Part shown: positions 34,209-43,484 of the stretch, piece after piece
Numbering within the stretch: position 1 is the stretch's first letter
Layout: each line of letters opens with the position of its first letter
Assembly: GCA_964617455.1 (NCBI GenBank)
Contig: CAZTYF010000016.1
Location: 1-44,315 of the forward strand
DNA length: 44,315 bases
Source: Monoglobus sp964617455
Lineage (GTDB): Bacteria; Bacillota; Clostridia; Monoglobales; Monoglobaceae
Direction of reading: 5' to 3'
Program-made: the position numbers and the translations under genes
Notes under the pieces: model-generated
What the model saw: only the letters and a program-made list of their open reading frames with translations
Told to the model about the DNA's origin: nothing
The model's database searches: none

Positions 34209-34657
34209 CTAAAATGAAGAAATTGATTATAAGTTTCATTAATGCGGGACGGGGGATTTTTGATTGTGCGGCTCGGGAGCAAAATTTCAGGATTCATATC
34301 GTTGCTGCGGTGACGGTGCTGATTTTTGCGGTGATTTACGGAGTCACTAAAATCGAAGCGGCAGTTTTGACGCTTACGGTAGCGATGGTTCTTGCCTTGG
34401 AAGCGCTTAATACCGCCGTGGAAAACGCTGTCAATCTCGCATCATCCGAAAAAAATGAGTATGCTCGGATTGCCAAAGATGCTGCGGCGGGAGCGGTTTT
34501 GATATCGGCAATATGCTCTCTTCTTGTTGCGTTTTTCATATTCGGAGACATGAGGAGGCTTGTACCCGCGATTCGGAGTGTATTGAGATTTTGGTACTTT
34601 ACCGTCGTCTATGTAATCGGTGCGGCGCTGTTTGTGTTTTTGGCAAAGCACAGATGA
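34205..34657 (+). CDS. dgkA: Diacylglycerol/undecaprenol kinase family protein
   Basis: The 150-residue integral membrane kinase has the family signature FINAGRGIFDCAAREQNFRIH, the catalytic LALEALNTAVENAVNLAS and KDAAAGAVLISAICSLLVAFFIF. About three transmembrane helices form the core; an extra C-terminal helix (about 118-147, FWYFTVVYVIGAALFVFLA) makes it longer than the usual 120-130 residues. In Gram-positive bacteria this family mostly phosphorylates undecaprenol. It is coupled to ybeY and precedes era. Confidence 0.88.
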   Translation: MTKMKKLIISFINAGRGIFDCAAREQNFRIHIVAAVTVLIFAVIYGVTKIEAAVLTLTVAMVLALEALNTAVENAVNLASSEKNEYARIAKDAAAGAVLISAICSLLVAFFIFGDMRRLVPAIRSVLRFWYFTVVYVIGAALFVFLAKHR

Positions 34658-34726
34658 CTTGTTTTTGAAACTTGGGCTAATTGTAAGTTTATCTGAATCC
34701 ACAAGAAATACACAAAGGAGGACCCT

Positions 34727-35617
34727 ATGAAATCGGGATTTGTGGCCATAACCGGGCGACCCAACGCAGGAAAATCAACACTTTTGAATCTATTGGTGGG
34801 AGAAAAGATTGCGATTGTTTCCCGAAAGCCTCAGACAACGAGAAACAAAATTTTGGGCGTTCATACAACGGATGAGTGTCAGTTGGTTCTGATTGACACG
34901 CCCGGAATTCACAAGCCTCACAATAAGTTGGGGCAGCGTATGGAAAGATATATATACTCTGCAACTCGAGATATTGATACGCTCTTGTATATGGTAGATG
35001 TGGGCATCCCCGAACGGGAGTTGGAAGAAGAGAAGGAGGCTCTTGAAGGACTCAAAACATCGAACATCCCTGTTGTACTTGTTGTGAACAAGATAGATAC
35101 AATACCGAGAATCAATATGGTGCCTCTCCTTGATAAAATCCGGCATATATATGATTTCGAAAGTATTGTTCCCATTTCCGCCAAATCGGGAGAAAATGTT
35201 GACAAGCTGCTTGAAGTTGTGGAAGGATTGATGGAAGAGGGGCCCAAATTCTTCCCCGATGATGTTATAACCGACAGACCGGAGCGACAAATTGTGGCCG
35301 AGTATATTCGCGAAAAGGCACTACGGCTTTTGAATAAAGAAGTCCCCCACGGCATTGCGGTGGAGATCGAAAAAATGAAGCAAAGGGACAATGGTACATA
35401 TGAAATATCGGCGATTATTTATTGTGAAAAGAAAAGCCACAAGGGAATTATCATCGGGAAGAACGGTGAAAAACTTAAGGATATAGGCAGCCGAGCCCGA
35501 GAGGACATAGAGCGTTTTTTGGGAGAAAAGGTATATTTAAAGCTCTGGGTAAGAGTAAAGGAAAACTGGCGCAATATGGAAAGTTTTATAAACGATTTGG
35601 GTTTTGAAAAGAATTAA
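34727..35617 (+). CDS. era: GTPase Era
   Basis: The 296-residue GTPase assists 30S assembly. G1 is GRPNAGKST at about 10-18, G3 is DTPGIHKPH, G4 is NKID, and G5 lies near ISAKSG. The C-terminal KH domain shows KSHKGIIIGKNGEKLKDIG. It begins 69 bases after dgkA behind AAAGGAGGA. In many Firmicutes recO follows era; here a cellulase gene does. Confidence 0.97.
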   Translation: MKSGFVAITGRPNAGKSTLLNLLVGEKIAIVSRKPQTTRNKILGVHTTDECQLVLIDTPGIHKPHNKLGQRMERYIYSATRDIDTLLYMVDVGIPERELEEEKEALEGLKTSNIPVVLVVNKIDTIPRINMVPLLDKIRHIYDFESIVPISAKSGENVDKLLEVVEGLMEEGPKFFPDDVITDRPERQIVAEYIREKALRLLNKEVPHGIAVEIEKMKQRDNGTYEISAIIYCEKKSHKGIIIGKNGEKLKDIGSRAREDIERFLGEKVYLKLWVRVKENWRNMESFINDLGFEKN

Positions 35618-35703
35618 TGGGTTTGTATACTTATCGTAGTAAGCCATTGATGAGGAACAAATGTCTCTATAAGTGATACGGATGCACCGAATATCTTGAC
35701 AAA

Positions 35704-35742
35704 AATGTGTTTGTTTACACATTGTAAGGGGATAAGTATTTT
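35704..35742 (+). promoter_or_regulatory. Promoter region with palindromic operator for the cellulase gene
   Basis: The perfect inverted repeat AATGTGT (35704-35710) - 6 bases - ACACATT (35717-35723) overlaps a possible -35 box TTTACA (35714-35719), followed after 17 bases by TATTTT (35737-35742). A second -35-like TTGACA lies at 35696-35701. The geometry fits a repressor site; the regulator is unknown. Confidence 0.55.
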
Positions 35743-35773
35743 TAAAATTAATATATTATTGGAGGTAAATTTT

Positions 35774-38700
35774 ATGAAAAAGAATCGGATTGTTGCGCTT
35801 GTGACTGCCTTTGCGGTGATGCTCTGCTTTGTAAGCGTTGTCGGATTTTCTGCCGAGGTTCCGGATGTAAGCGGACTTGAGGAGGCAAAACTTGACGCTC
35901 CCGCCGGTAACGGAATATCTTCAAGCGATGAAATTACCGAAGGCAATGAAGGCTTCATTTACAGCATCCAAGGATCGGATTTTGAGGCTGCCAAATATTT
36001 AAAAGCCGCATTTACCGTGTCGGGAGAGATGAGCGCCGACACCAATGTCTTTTGCTTCAAACCGTTTGATTCCAAGTATGGCGGCTGGAATGACAACTAT
36101 TTTACATTGGGTGATGCCACAAAGGAGGGGGACACATACACACTTTACGTTTCGGTTGCGGACATAGTTGCATCCTTAGGCACAGGATTTCCTGTGATGG
36201 GCATTAACATTTACTATGCAACTCCTCCGGAAGGTGTTGTTGTGACCTTAACGGAATATTCATATTTATCGGAACCTACCGGACTTCCCAAAACGGCTCG
36301 CGGCTGGCTTGAATATTCGGTAAACTACGCCAAGGCAATGGATCCCGCCAAATATCGGGAGGACTCGTTTAACTCATTTAAAAACGCAATAACGACAGCG
36401 GAAGGCGTATTAAACAATGCTTCCGCAAAAGATGCGCAGTTTCAGACCGCACGTGACAATCTTGAAAAGGCAAAGGCAAAATTGCTGTTTAAGGACAGTA
36501 CCGACCCGGGTAATCCTCGGCCCTTCCGTGTTCTTTCGGGTGAGGATACGGTTAAAGAAATGGGCGTAGGTTGGAATTTGGGTAATACTATGGATGGACA
36601 TGCGGGTTTCCATCCCGGCGAGACCGCCTGGCAGCAGTTTACCACCACAAAAGAAATGATCAAGGCCGTCCATGATGCGGGCTTTAACACGGTCAGAATT
36701 CCCGTTACCTGGGGAGATATGATTGATGACGAAAACGGCTATGCCATAAATGACGGCTGGATAAGCAGGGTACAGGATATAGTGGATTACTGCGTTGAGC
36801 AAGATATGTATGCGATAATCAACATCCATCATGACGGGGCGGACGGTTGGCTGGCGGTTGGCTCCGACAATATTGACTATGTTTACGAAAAATTCGAGGG
36901 AGTTTGGCGCAATATTGCCGAACGCTTTAAAGACTATGACGAGCATTTGATTTTTGAGTCAATAAATGAGCTAACATGCACATCCCATAGCGACGACAAC
37001 AAAAACTCTTCCGAGGCTCAAAAGAAGGACACCCCGATAATAATGAACCTCAATCAGATTTTTGTAAATACGGTGCGTGCCACCGGCTCAAATAACACAA
37101 AACGCTGGCTGGGTTCGCTCACGCATTTTGCGAGTCGTGGCACGAGTAATGGCTTCGCACTGCCGACCGATAGCTATAACAGCGAAAACCGTTTGATGTT
37201 TTCACACCATGTTTATAAAGATACAAGCAAAAAAGTATACACCTGGGACGGAAAACTGCCCACACCCGACAGCAATGCGACAGTTGACCCAAATAATACC
37301 GCAGCGCCAACCGCCACACCATCGGTTGGAAGTGCAAAGGCAACCACCGAGGTCATTCAGCAAGCTCACAATAAATTCAAAGATGTGCCTGTTATTTTGG
37401 GAGAGTATGGATATAGGAACAATTCATACTCCGGAAATCCCAGTGGCTTTAATGACATAGGCAGAGCTTATGTTTACGAATGTGCAACCCGTGCTTCTCA
37501 AGTAGGCATGACCGTTCCCGTAGTCTGGGACGACAGCCGCGGTGCCGGACAGGATCTTTATGAGACCGGCGTATATACCGTTTGGGACAGAGAAAGCAAC
37601 AAACCTGTGTTTAAAACCATAACCGACGCAATGATGCGCGGTATGTTCTTGGAACCGAGTGCCAAGAATAAAAACTTTGATATGTCGGATATAGTTTCAA
37701 ATCCCGAAATCATTCCCATAACGGAAATAGACCCCGGCAAGACCGAAGTAACTCTCGAGGTTGGCGGTAGCGAAAAATTGACTCCCGTGACAGCTCCGGA
37801 CAATACCAACGATGTTGTAATTTGGAAATCCGAAGACGACAATATTGCCACGGTGTATAACGGACTTATTCAAGGCTCAAGAATAGGCACGACCTATGTG
37901 ACGGCCTACTCACAGAGCGGCTCTGTCGAAACAAAGATTAAGGTTGTTGTGAAAGCCAAGAAATCAGAAAATCCTGCCGCTGAAATTTCCGTTTCGGAAA
38001 ACTATGAGGTTGCTCAAGATGATTATGTTTTCATTAATGCCAAAGCTGATAACGGTGAAAACCTGCTTTATTACAGTTCAAATGAAAATGTAGCCACGGT
38101 AAGCGCCGAAGGCAAACTCGTCGGAATTGCGCCCGGTTCGACGTATATTACGATATCCGCCGAGAGCGGATATACGGTATCGGTTCCTGTCGTTGTTACC
38201 GAAAAAGTCGGTGAAAAGAAGATAAATGTCGCCGCAAATGTCTTATATAACGGTAAGGAATACAACGGAACAGAGCGGGGAAAGCCGGTAACGATAAGCA
38301 GCGATGGGCAGTATACCGTGTCGTTCGATTTGAATTCCGATCTTTCCGATGCGGGCAAAAAAGCAGGCATAACCGAGATAAATAATTTCGGTTCACTGTA
38401 TTTAAAGGACTATGATGTCGATATGGGCGGTACCTCAAAGAGCCCGATTGAGGGTTGTGAGATACGCTGGGACGAAATAAAGGTTAATGATATTCCTCTT
38501 ACCATTACCGACAGTAATTTCAAATCGGCATTGAACGGCGCTGTGTTCGATACCGGTAATCCGTTTAATGCTTGGGACGGTTCTGCCGTTTCCGACAATG
38601 ATATTACTGTTGATAAGAAGAACTATGTTATTAATTTTAATCTTCTCAAATATAACTTTGATGATACAAAGGCTGTTGTTGAAAACGGAAAAGTCAGCAG

Positions 38701-39301
38701 GGTTGAAGCAGATGTAAATCGTGTACCTGCTGATAATCCGCTTACTGCTATTGTTTCTGTATATGATTCAGAAAATGTACTTATTGAAACCGACAGTAAG
38801 CAATTCTCGACAAGTGATATAATTGGAAACAAGCTGAATGTCGAGGGATTTAATCTTGATGTCCCCGAGGGAGGTTCGGCAAAAGCATTTATTTGGAGCG
38901 ATCTTGGTGGTATAAAGCCTTTTGCGGTTGAAAATGAAAGCGAGATTATCAGCCCGACAAAAATTGATATAACATTCACCATTAGGAATTTAACTTTTCC
39001 GGAAGCAGAGGCCGGAAAACCTGCAACAGGCATCAGCGCTTCTTCGAATACCTCTCTCAATATGACCGTAGGTGATACTATAGAACTCAAAGTCAACGTT
39101 ACCCCCGCAGATTCAACATCATATGTGTCGTTTATACCTTCAAACTGTGGTATTATATTACCGGACAATCTCAAAGGCAAACTGCCTGCGAAGGATGGTT
39201 CCTGCGCAATATCTGTTACTGCTGCGAATGTGGGGGAGGCAAAGGTAACAGCTGTAACAGACAACGGTCATTCCGTAATTTTCAACATAAATGTTAAGTA
39301 A
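35774..39301 (+). CDS. Secreted multidomain GH5 cellulase (endoglucanase)
   Basis: The 1175-residue protein has a signal peptide (MKKNRIVALVTAFAVMLCFV, ending near FSA at residue 27). An N-terminal beta-rich module follows (about 28-175), then a helical FIVAR-like spacer (about 176-240). The GH5 domain (about 245-600) shows GVGWNLGNTMDG, TVRIPVTWGDM, INIHHDG, the acid/base E399 in SINEL and the nucleophile E544 in ILGEYG. Two BIG2-type Ig domains (about 645-815), an unassigned module (about 815-1090) and a last Ig-like domain (about 1090-1175) complete it. No dockerin, SLH or LPxTG signal is visible. GGAGGT lies 7 bases before ATG 35774. It should cleave beta-1,4-glucans outside the cell. Confidence 0.92.
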   Translation: MKKNRIVALVTAFAVMLCFVSVVGFSAEVPDVSGLEEAKLDAPAGNGISSSDEITEGNEGFIYSIQGSDFEAAKYLKAAFTVSGEMSADTNVFCFKPFDSKYGGWNDNYFTLGDATKEGDTYTLYVSVADIVASLGTGFPVMGINIYYATPPEGVVVTLTEYSYLSEPTGLPKTARGWLEYSVNYAKAMDPAKYREDSFNSFKNAITTAEGVLNNASAKDAQFQTARDNLEKAKAKLLFKDSTDPGNPRPFRVLSGEDTVKEMGVGWNLGNTMDGHAGFHPGETAWQQFTTTKEMIKAVHDAGFNTVRIPVTWGDMIDDENGYAINDGWISRVQDIVDYCVEQDMYAIINIHHDGADGWLAVGSDNIDYVYEKFEGVWRNIAERFKDYDEHLIFESINELTCTSHSDDNKNSSEAQKKDTPIIMNLNQIFVNTVRATGSNNTKRWLGSLTHFASRGTSNGFALPTDSYNSENRLMFSHHVYKDTSKKVYTWDGKLPTPDSNATVDPNNTAAPTATPSVGSAKATTEVIQQAHNKFKDVPVILGEYGYRNNSYSGNPSGFNDIGRAYVYECATRASQVGMTVPVVWDDSRGAGQDLYETGVYTVWDRESNKPVFKTITDAMMRGMFLEPSAKNKNFDMSDIVSNPEIIPITEIDPGKTEVTLEVGGSEKLTPVTAPDNTNDVVIWKSEDDNIATVYNGLIQGSRIGTTYVTAYSQSGSVETKIKVVVKAKKSENPAAEISVSENYEVAQDDYVFINAKADNGENLLYYSSNENVATVSAEGKLVGIAPGSTYITISAESGYTVSVPVVVTEKVGEKKINVAANVLYNGKEYNGTERGKPVTISSDGQYTVSFDLNSDLSDAGKKAGITEINNFGSLYLKDYDVDMGGTSKSPIEGCEIRWDEIKVNDIPLTITDSNFKSALNGAVFDTGNPFNAWDGSAVSDNDITVDKKNYVINFNLLKYNFDDTKAVVENGKVSRVEADVNRVPADNPLTAIVSVYDSENVLIETDSKQFSTSDIIGNKLNVEGFNLDVPEGGSAKAFIWSDLGGIKPFAVENESEIISPTKIDITFTIRNLTFPEAEAGKPATGISASSNTSLNMTVGDTIELKVNVTPADSTSYVSFIPSNCGIILPDNLKGKLPAKDGSCAISVTAANVGEAKVTAVTDNGHSVIFNINVK

Positions 39302-39330
39302 CTAACTTTATTTGTCAGATGCGAAGGTTT

Positions 39331-39358
39331 CGGTCGGGGCATTCATCCGCTCCGGCCG
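39331..39358 (+). terminator. Probable terminator after the cellulase gene
   Basis: CGGTCGGGGC (39331-39340) pairs with GCTCCGGCCG (39349-39358), ten pairs including two G-U, around an 8-base loop. The U tract downstream is poor, so termination strength is uncertain. Confidence 0.5.
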
Positions 39359-39408
39359 ATATTCGTATTGTCATTCGCTTTCTTGCACCATCTTTTGGAA
39401 TTAACCCC

Positions 39409-39437
39409 TTGATTTATTGGAAAGATTATGATACAAT
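39409..39437 (+). promoter_or_regulatory. Sigma-A-type promoter for valS
   Basis: TTGATT at 39409-39414 and TACAAT at 39432-39437 are 17 bases apart, about 52 bases before the valS start. No T-box leader fits in the short space. Confidence 0.65.
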
Positions 39438-39489
39438 GGCAAAAAGCCGAACGGAAAGTACAAATTTTTTTCAGTAAGGAGCGATTTTT

Positions 39490-42120
39490 GTGGCTAAAGA
39501 GCTTTCAAAAACCTACGACCCCAAAGCGGTTGAGGAGAGGATTTATCAGGAATGGGTTGACGGCGGATATTTTCACGCCGAACCCGACGACAGCAAAAAG
39601 CCGTTTACGGTGGTGATCCCTCCTCCTAATGTCACAGGTCAGCTTCATATGGGCCATGCACTTGACGAAACATTTCAGGATATTATAGTCAGAACAAAGC
39701 GTATGCAGGGATACAATGTTTTATGGATTCCCGGTACGGACCATGCGGGCATTGCCACTCAAATTAAGGTTGAGGAAGATATGCGCATAAACGAGAACGG
39801 CCTCACAAGATATGATTTGGGCAGAGAAAAGTTCTTGGATCGGGTTTGGGCCTGGAAGGAAAAGTTCGGTGGACGTATAATAAATCAACTTAAAAAATTA
39901 GGCTCCTCCTGCGATTGGGACAGGGAGCGTTTCACTATGGACGAAGGGTGCAGCAAGGCAGTTCGCGAAGTTTTTGTAAATCTCTATGACAAGGGTTTGA
40001 TTTACCAAGGAACTCGTATTATCAATTGGTGTCCCTCCTGCAAAACTGCTCTCTCGGATGCTGAGGTTATATATTCCGAACACGAGGGGAATTTTTGGCA
40101 TATTAAATATCCTCGTAAGGATGGCAAAGGGTACGTGGAAATAGCTACAACTCGTCCTGAGACTCTCTTGGGAGATACCGCAGTTGCGGTCAATCCCGAT
40201 GATGAAAGATATAAGGACTTGGTCGGCAAAACTTTGATTTTGCCATTGGTCGGACGGGAAATTCCGGTTATTGCCGATGAATACGTTGACAAAGAGTTTG
40301 GAACGGGCTGTGTTAAGATTACGCCTGCTCACGACCCCAATGACTTTGAGGTGGGCAAGCGTCATAATCTTGAAGAAATCAAAGTCATGAATGATGATGC
40401 CACAATCAATAAATACGGAGGCAGGTATGAGGGAATGGACAGATATGAGGCTCGCAATGCCATTGTTGCGGACCTTGAAAAAGAGGGTCTCCTTGTTAAA
40501 GTGGAACCTCATAAACACAACGTTGGCGGCTGCTATCGGTGCGGAACCACGGTTGAACCGATAACATCCAAGCAATGGTTTGTAAAAATGAAGCCTTTGG
40601 CAGAACCTGCAATTGAGGCTGTGAAAAAGGGTGAAACAAGATTCATCCCCGAAAGATTTACCAAAACCTATATGAATTGGATGGAAAATGTTCATGATTG
40701 GTGTATTTCCCGTCAGCTTTGGTGGGGACATAGAATTCCGGCATTTTATTGTGAAAATTGCGGTGAGACCATTGTATCAAAAGATGATATAACGGTTTGC
40801 CCCAAATGCAGTGGCAATGTCAGACAGGATGAGGACGTGCTGGATACCTGGTTCTCCAGTGCCTTGTGGCCTTTCTCGACTTTGGGTTGGCCCGATAAAA
40901 CGAAAGACTTCGAGTATTTTTATCCTACCTCCGTCCTTGTTACGGGATATGACATAATTTTTTTCTGGGTAGCTCGAATGATATTTTCTGCCCTTGAACA
41001 TACGGGACGCGTACCGTTTAAGGATGTCTATATTCACGGATTGGTACGAGATTCTCAAGGCCGCAAGATGAGCAAATCCTTAGGTAACGGAATTGACCCT
41101 CTTGAAATAATCGACAAGTATGGGGCCGATGCCCTGCGCTTTACATTAGCTACCGGCAACTCTCCCGGAAATGATATGAGATTTTACATTGAGCGGGTGG
41201 AAGCAAGTCGTAATTTTGCCAATAAGATATGGAACGCATCACGTTTTGTGCTGATGAATCTTTCCGTTGATAAGTGTGTTTTACCCGAACTCGAAAAGCT
41301 TACAATTGCCGACAAGTGGATTTTGTCTGCATACAACGATTTGGTAAAAGAGGTTACGGATAATCTTGAAAAATACGAATTGGGCATAGCCGTCTCCAAA
41401 CTTTACGACTTTATTTGGGATGATTTCTGCGATTGGTACATTGAGCTTGTGAAGCCTCGATTCTTAAATAGAGAAGAGGACAACATAACGGCGCAGCAGG
41501 TCTTGGTTTATGTACTGAGCAACACGCTTAAGCTTTTGCATCCGTTTATGCCATTTATTACGGAGGAGATTTGGCAGGCACTCCCCCATGAGGGAAAGAG
41601 CATTATGATTTCCGAATTCCCGACATACAATTCCGATTTCAAGGACGAGGAAGCGGAAAATGAAATGGGCATGATTATGGGCGCCATCAAAGGTGTTCGC
41701 AATATCAGAAATGAAATGAATGTTCCGCCTTCTAAGAAAGCTGCGCTCTATATAGTAACGGACAGACCGGAGATTTTCGGCAAGGGTGTTGAATACTTCA
41801 AAAAATTGGCTTTCGCATCGGATGTAAATATTTGCGCCGACAAAAGCGCTGCGCCTTTGAATATTGTTTCTGTTGTTGTCCCCGGGGCGGAAATTCTCCT
41901 GCCTGTTGATGAACTTGTTGATAAGGAAAAGGAACTTGCCCGCCTCGGCAAAGAACAGAGGCGTTTGGAGAGTGAAATTAAGCGGGCTCGCGGCAAGCTT
42001 AACAACAAAGGCTTCACGGAAAAAGCACCTGCCAAAGTAGTGGAGGAGGAGCGGAAAAAACTTGATAAGTACAGTGATATGCTTAAAACCGTTTTGGGAA
42101 CCATACAAAAATTTGAGTAG
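39490..42120 (+). CDS. valS: Valyl-tRNA synthetase
   Basis: The 876-residue class I synthetase has the HIGH-type motif PPPNVTGQLHMGHAL at about 45-58, the KMSKS motif in GRKMSKSLGNG at about 525-530, the CP1 editing domain (TTRPETLLGDTAVAV, TPAHDPNDFEVG) and a zinc-like cysteine set in the anticodon-side insert (CENCGE, CPKCSGN). A C-terminal coiled coil (about 810-876, LVDKEKELARLGKEQRRLE) is the usual tRNA-binding arm. The start is GTG 39490, with AAGGAG at 39477-39482. A tRNA-Val gene lies at the end of the window. Confidence 0.97.
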   Translation: MAKELSKTYDPKAVEERIYQEWVDGGYFHAEPDDSKKPFTVVIPPPNVTGQLHMGHALDETFQDIIVRTKRMQGYNVLWIPGTDHAGIATQIKVEEDMRINENGLTRYDLGREKFLDRVWAWKEKFGGRIINQLKKLGSSCDWDRERFTMDEGCSKAVREVFVNLYDKGLIYQGTRIINWCPSCKTALSDAEVIYSEHEGNFWHIKYPRKDGKGYVEIATTRPETLLGDTAVAVNPDDERYKDLVGKTLILPLVGREIPVIADEYVDKEFGTGCVKITPAHDPNDFEVGKRHNLEEIKVMNDDATINKYGGRYEGMDRYEARNAIVADLEKEGLLVKVEPHKHNVGGCYRCGTTVEPITSKQWFVKMKPLAEPAIEAVKKGETRFIPERFTKTYMNWMENVHDWCISRQLWWGHRIPAFYCENCGETIVSKDDITVCPKCSGNVRQDEDVLDTWFSSALWPFSTLGWPDKTKDFEYFYPTSVLVTGYDIIFFWVARMIFSALEHTGRVPFKDVYIHGLVRDSQGRKMSKSLGNGIDPLEIIDKYGADALRFTLATGNSPGNDMRFYIERVEASRNFANKIWNASRFVLMNLSVDKCVLPELEKLTIADKWILSAYNDLVKEVTDNLEKYELGIAVSKLYDFIWDDFCDWYIELVKPRFLNREEDNITAQQVLVYVLSNTLKLLHPFMPFITEEIWQALPHEGKSIMISEFPTYNSDFKDEEAENEMGMIMGAIKGVRNIRNEMNVPPSKKAALYIVTDRPEIFGKGVEYFKKLAFASDVNICADKSAAPLNIVSVVVPGAEILLPVDELVDKEKELARLGKEQRRLESEIKRARGKLNNKGFTEKAPAKVVEEERKKLDKYSDMLKTVLGTIQKFE

Positions 42121-42178
42121 AAGAAAACGGTGCTCATCAGACAGATACGGCATAAACAAAATAAAAAATACTTTATAA

Positions 42179-42198
42179 AGGGCAGGATTATTCTGCCC
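42179..42198. other. Hairpin in the valS-DUF1015 gap
   Basis: AGGGCAG and CTGCCCT form a 7-bp stem with a 6-base loop, about 20 bases before the next start. The A/T-rich tract lies upstream, so it would work only as a minus-strand terminator; for the plus strand it is more likely a leader hairpin. Confidence 0.4.
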
Positions 42199-42220
42199 TA
42201 TGCAGCATGAGGAGACAAAT

Positions 42221-43480
42221 ATGATTTTTAAACCGGCGAATATTCTTATTCCCAAAGGTATAGATTTTAAAAAGTGGAGCGTGATTGCCTGCGACCAGCA
42301 TACCTCCGAGCCGGAGTATTGGGAAGAAGTAAAGGAGATTGTGGATGGCAGTCCCTCAACTTTTAACATTATATTTCCGGAAATATACTTAAACAACCGG
42401 GGCAGAGACGAAAGAATCAAAAAAATAAATTCAACCATGAATGAATACCTAAATTCCGGTATTTTCGAAGAGTTTGATGAGGCCCTTGTTTACATAACCC
42501 GCACCCAATCCAACGGTAAAACAAGTTGCGGAATAGTCGGTATGATTGACCTTGAGGAATATGATTTCAGCCCGGGTTCCAAATCCAAAATACGAGCCAC
42601 AGAAGGCACTATTACGGGCCGGATACCCCCTCGGCAGAAAATAAGAAGTGACGCCCCCCTTGAAGTGCCTCACATTATAATGTTGATTGATGATAGGGCC
42701 CGGTCCGTGATTGAGCCTTTAAATGAGAAAAAATTCGACTTTGAAAAGCTCTACGATTTTGATTTAATGCTTGATGGAGGGCATATAAGCGGCTATCTTG
42801 TTCCTCTAAAAGAACACCGACGAATATTTGATGCTCTTTCGGAACTTGAAAACAAGCAAGCTTTCAACAGCAAATACGGAATGCATGACGAAGATGTATT
42901 GGTTTATGCGGTTGGCGACGGAAACCATTCGCTTGCAACGGCTAAGGCCTGCTGGGAAGAAATAAAGATAGGTTTAACCGCAGAAGAGATCAAAACCCAC
43001 CCTGCCCGCTATGCCTTGGTTGAAATTGAAAATATCCATGATGAGGCTTTGGAATTTGATTCTATTCAACGGGTGTTGTTCGGTGTGAATCCTGAGCATG
43101 TGTTGAAAAAGTTTATTGAGCGGAATCCGAAATTTTCTTTTGAAAATAATGGCGGTCATAGGATACGATACACATATAACGGCAAATTGGGGGAAATGTA
43201 TATCAAAGAGGAAGCTACTCGCCTACCGGTTGCTATCATTCGGGATTTTATAAAAGAATATCTCGACAACAATAGCGGTCGTGTGGATTTTATTCATGGT
43301 GATGATACCGTTATAAAACTTGCCCAAAAACCCGATACCATAGGCTTTATGGTTGACCCTATGAAAAAAAGCGAACTTTTTAAAACCGTTATCAGAGATG
43401 GTTCACTTCCGAGAAAGACTTTTTCCATGGGAGAAGCATCCGACAAGAGATATTACCTCGAATGCAAAAAAATCAGGTGA
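42221..43480 (+). CDS. DUF1015 family protein
   Basis: The 419-residue protein matches DUF1015 (YbaK-unrelated, uncharacterised) with the N-terminal FKPANILIPKGIDFKKWSVIA CDQHTSEPEYW region (written in two parts), the central AVGDGNHSLATAK and the RDGSLPRKTFSMGEAS end. Members are common in anaerobes, often near serine-metabolism genes; none are here. ATG 42221 has AGGAG 6 bases upstream; the in-frame ATG 42200 has no site. The stop overlaps the ribosome site of the next gene. Function unknown. Confidence 0.82.
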   Translation: MIFKPANILIPKGIDFKKWSVIACDQHTSEPEYWEEVKEIVDGSPSTFNIIFPEIYLNNRGRDERIKKINSTMNEYLNSGIFEEFDEALVYITRTQSNGKTSCGIVGMIDLEEYDFSPGSKSKIRATEGTITGRIPPRQKIRSDAPLEVPHIIMLIDDRARSVIEPLNEKKFDFEKLYDFDLMLDGGHISGYLVPLKEHRRIFDALSELENKQAFNSKYGMHDEDVLVYAVGDGNHSLATAKACWEEIKIGLTAEEIKTHPARYALVEIENIHDEALEFDSIQRVLFGVNPEHVLKKFIERNPKFSFENNGGHRIRYTYNGKLGEMYIKEEATRLPVAIIRDFIKEYLDNNSGRVDFIHGDDTVIKLAQKPDTIGFMVDPMKKSELFKTVIRDGSLPRKTFSMGEASDKRYYLECKKIR

Positions 43481-43484
43481 AATA

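Noticed and set aside
39302..39489. Possible T-box leader before valS
   Set aside because: I see no T-box bulge sequence (TGGNACCGCG) or specifier arm; the gap has only a hairpin of the cellulase end and a simple promoter.
41464..42438. 324-codon minus-strand frame opposite the 3' end of valS
   Set aside because: It overlaps both valS and the DUF1015 gene, has no ribosome site, and looks like an antisense translation.
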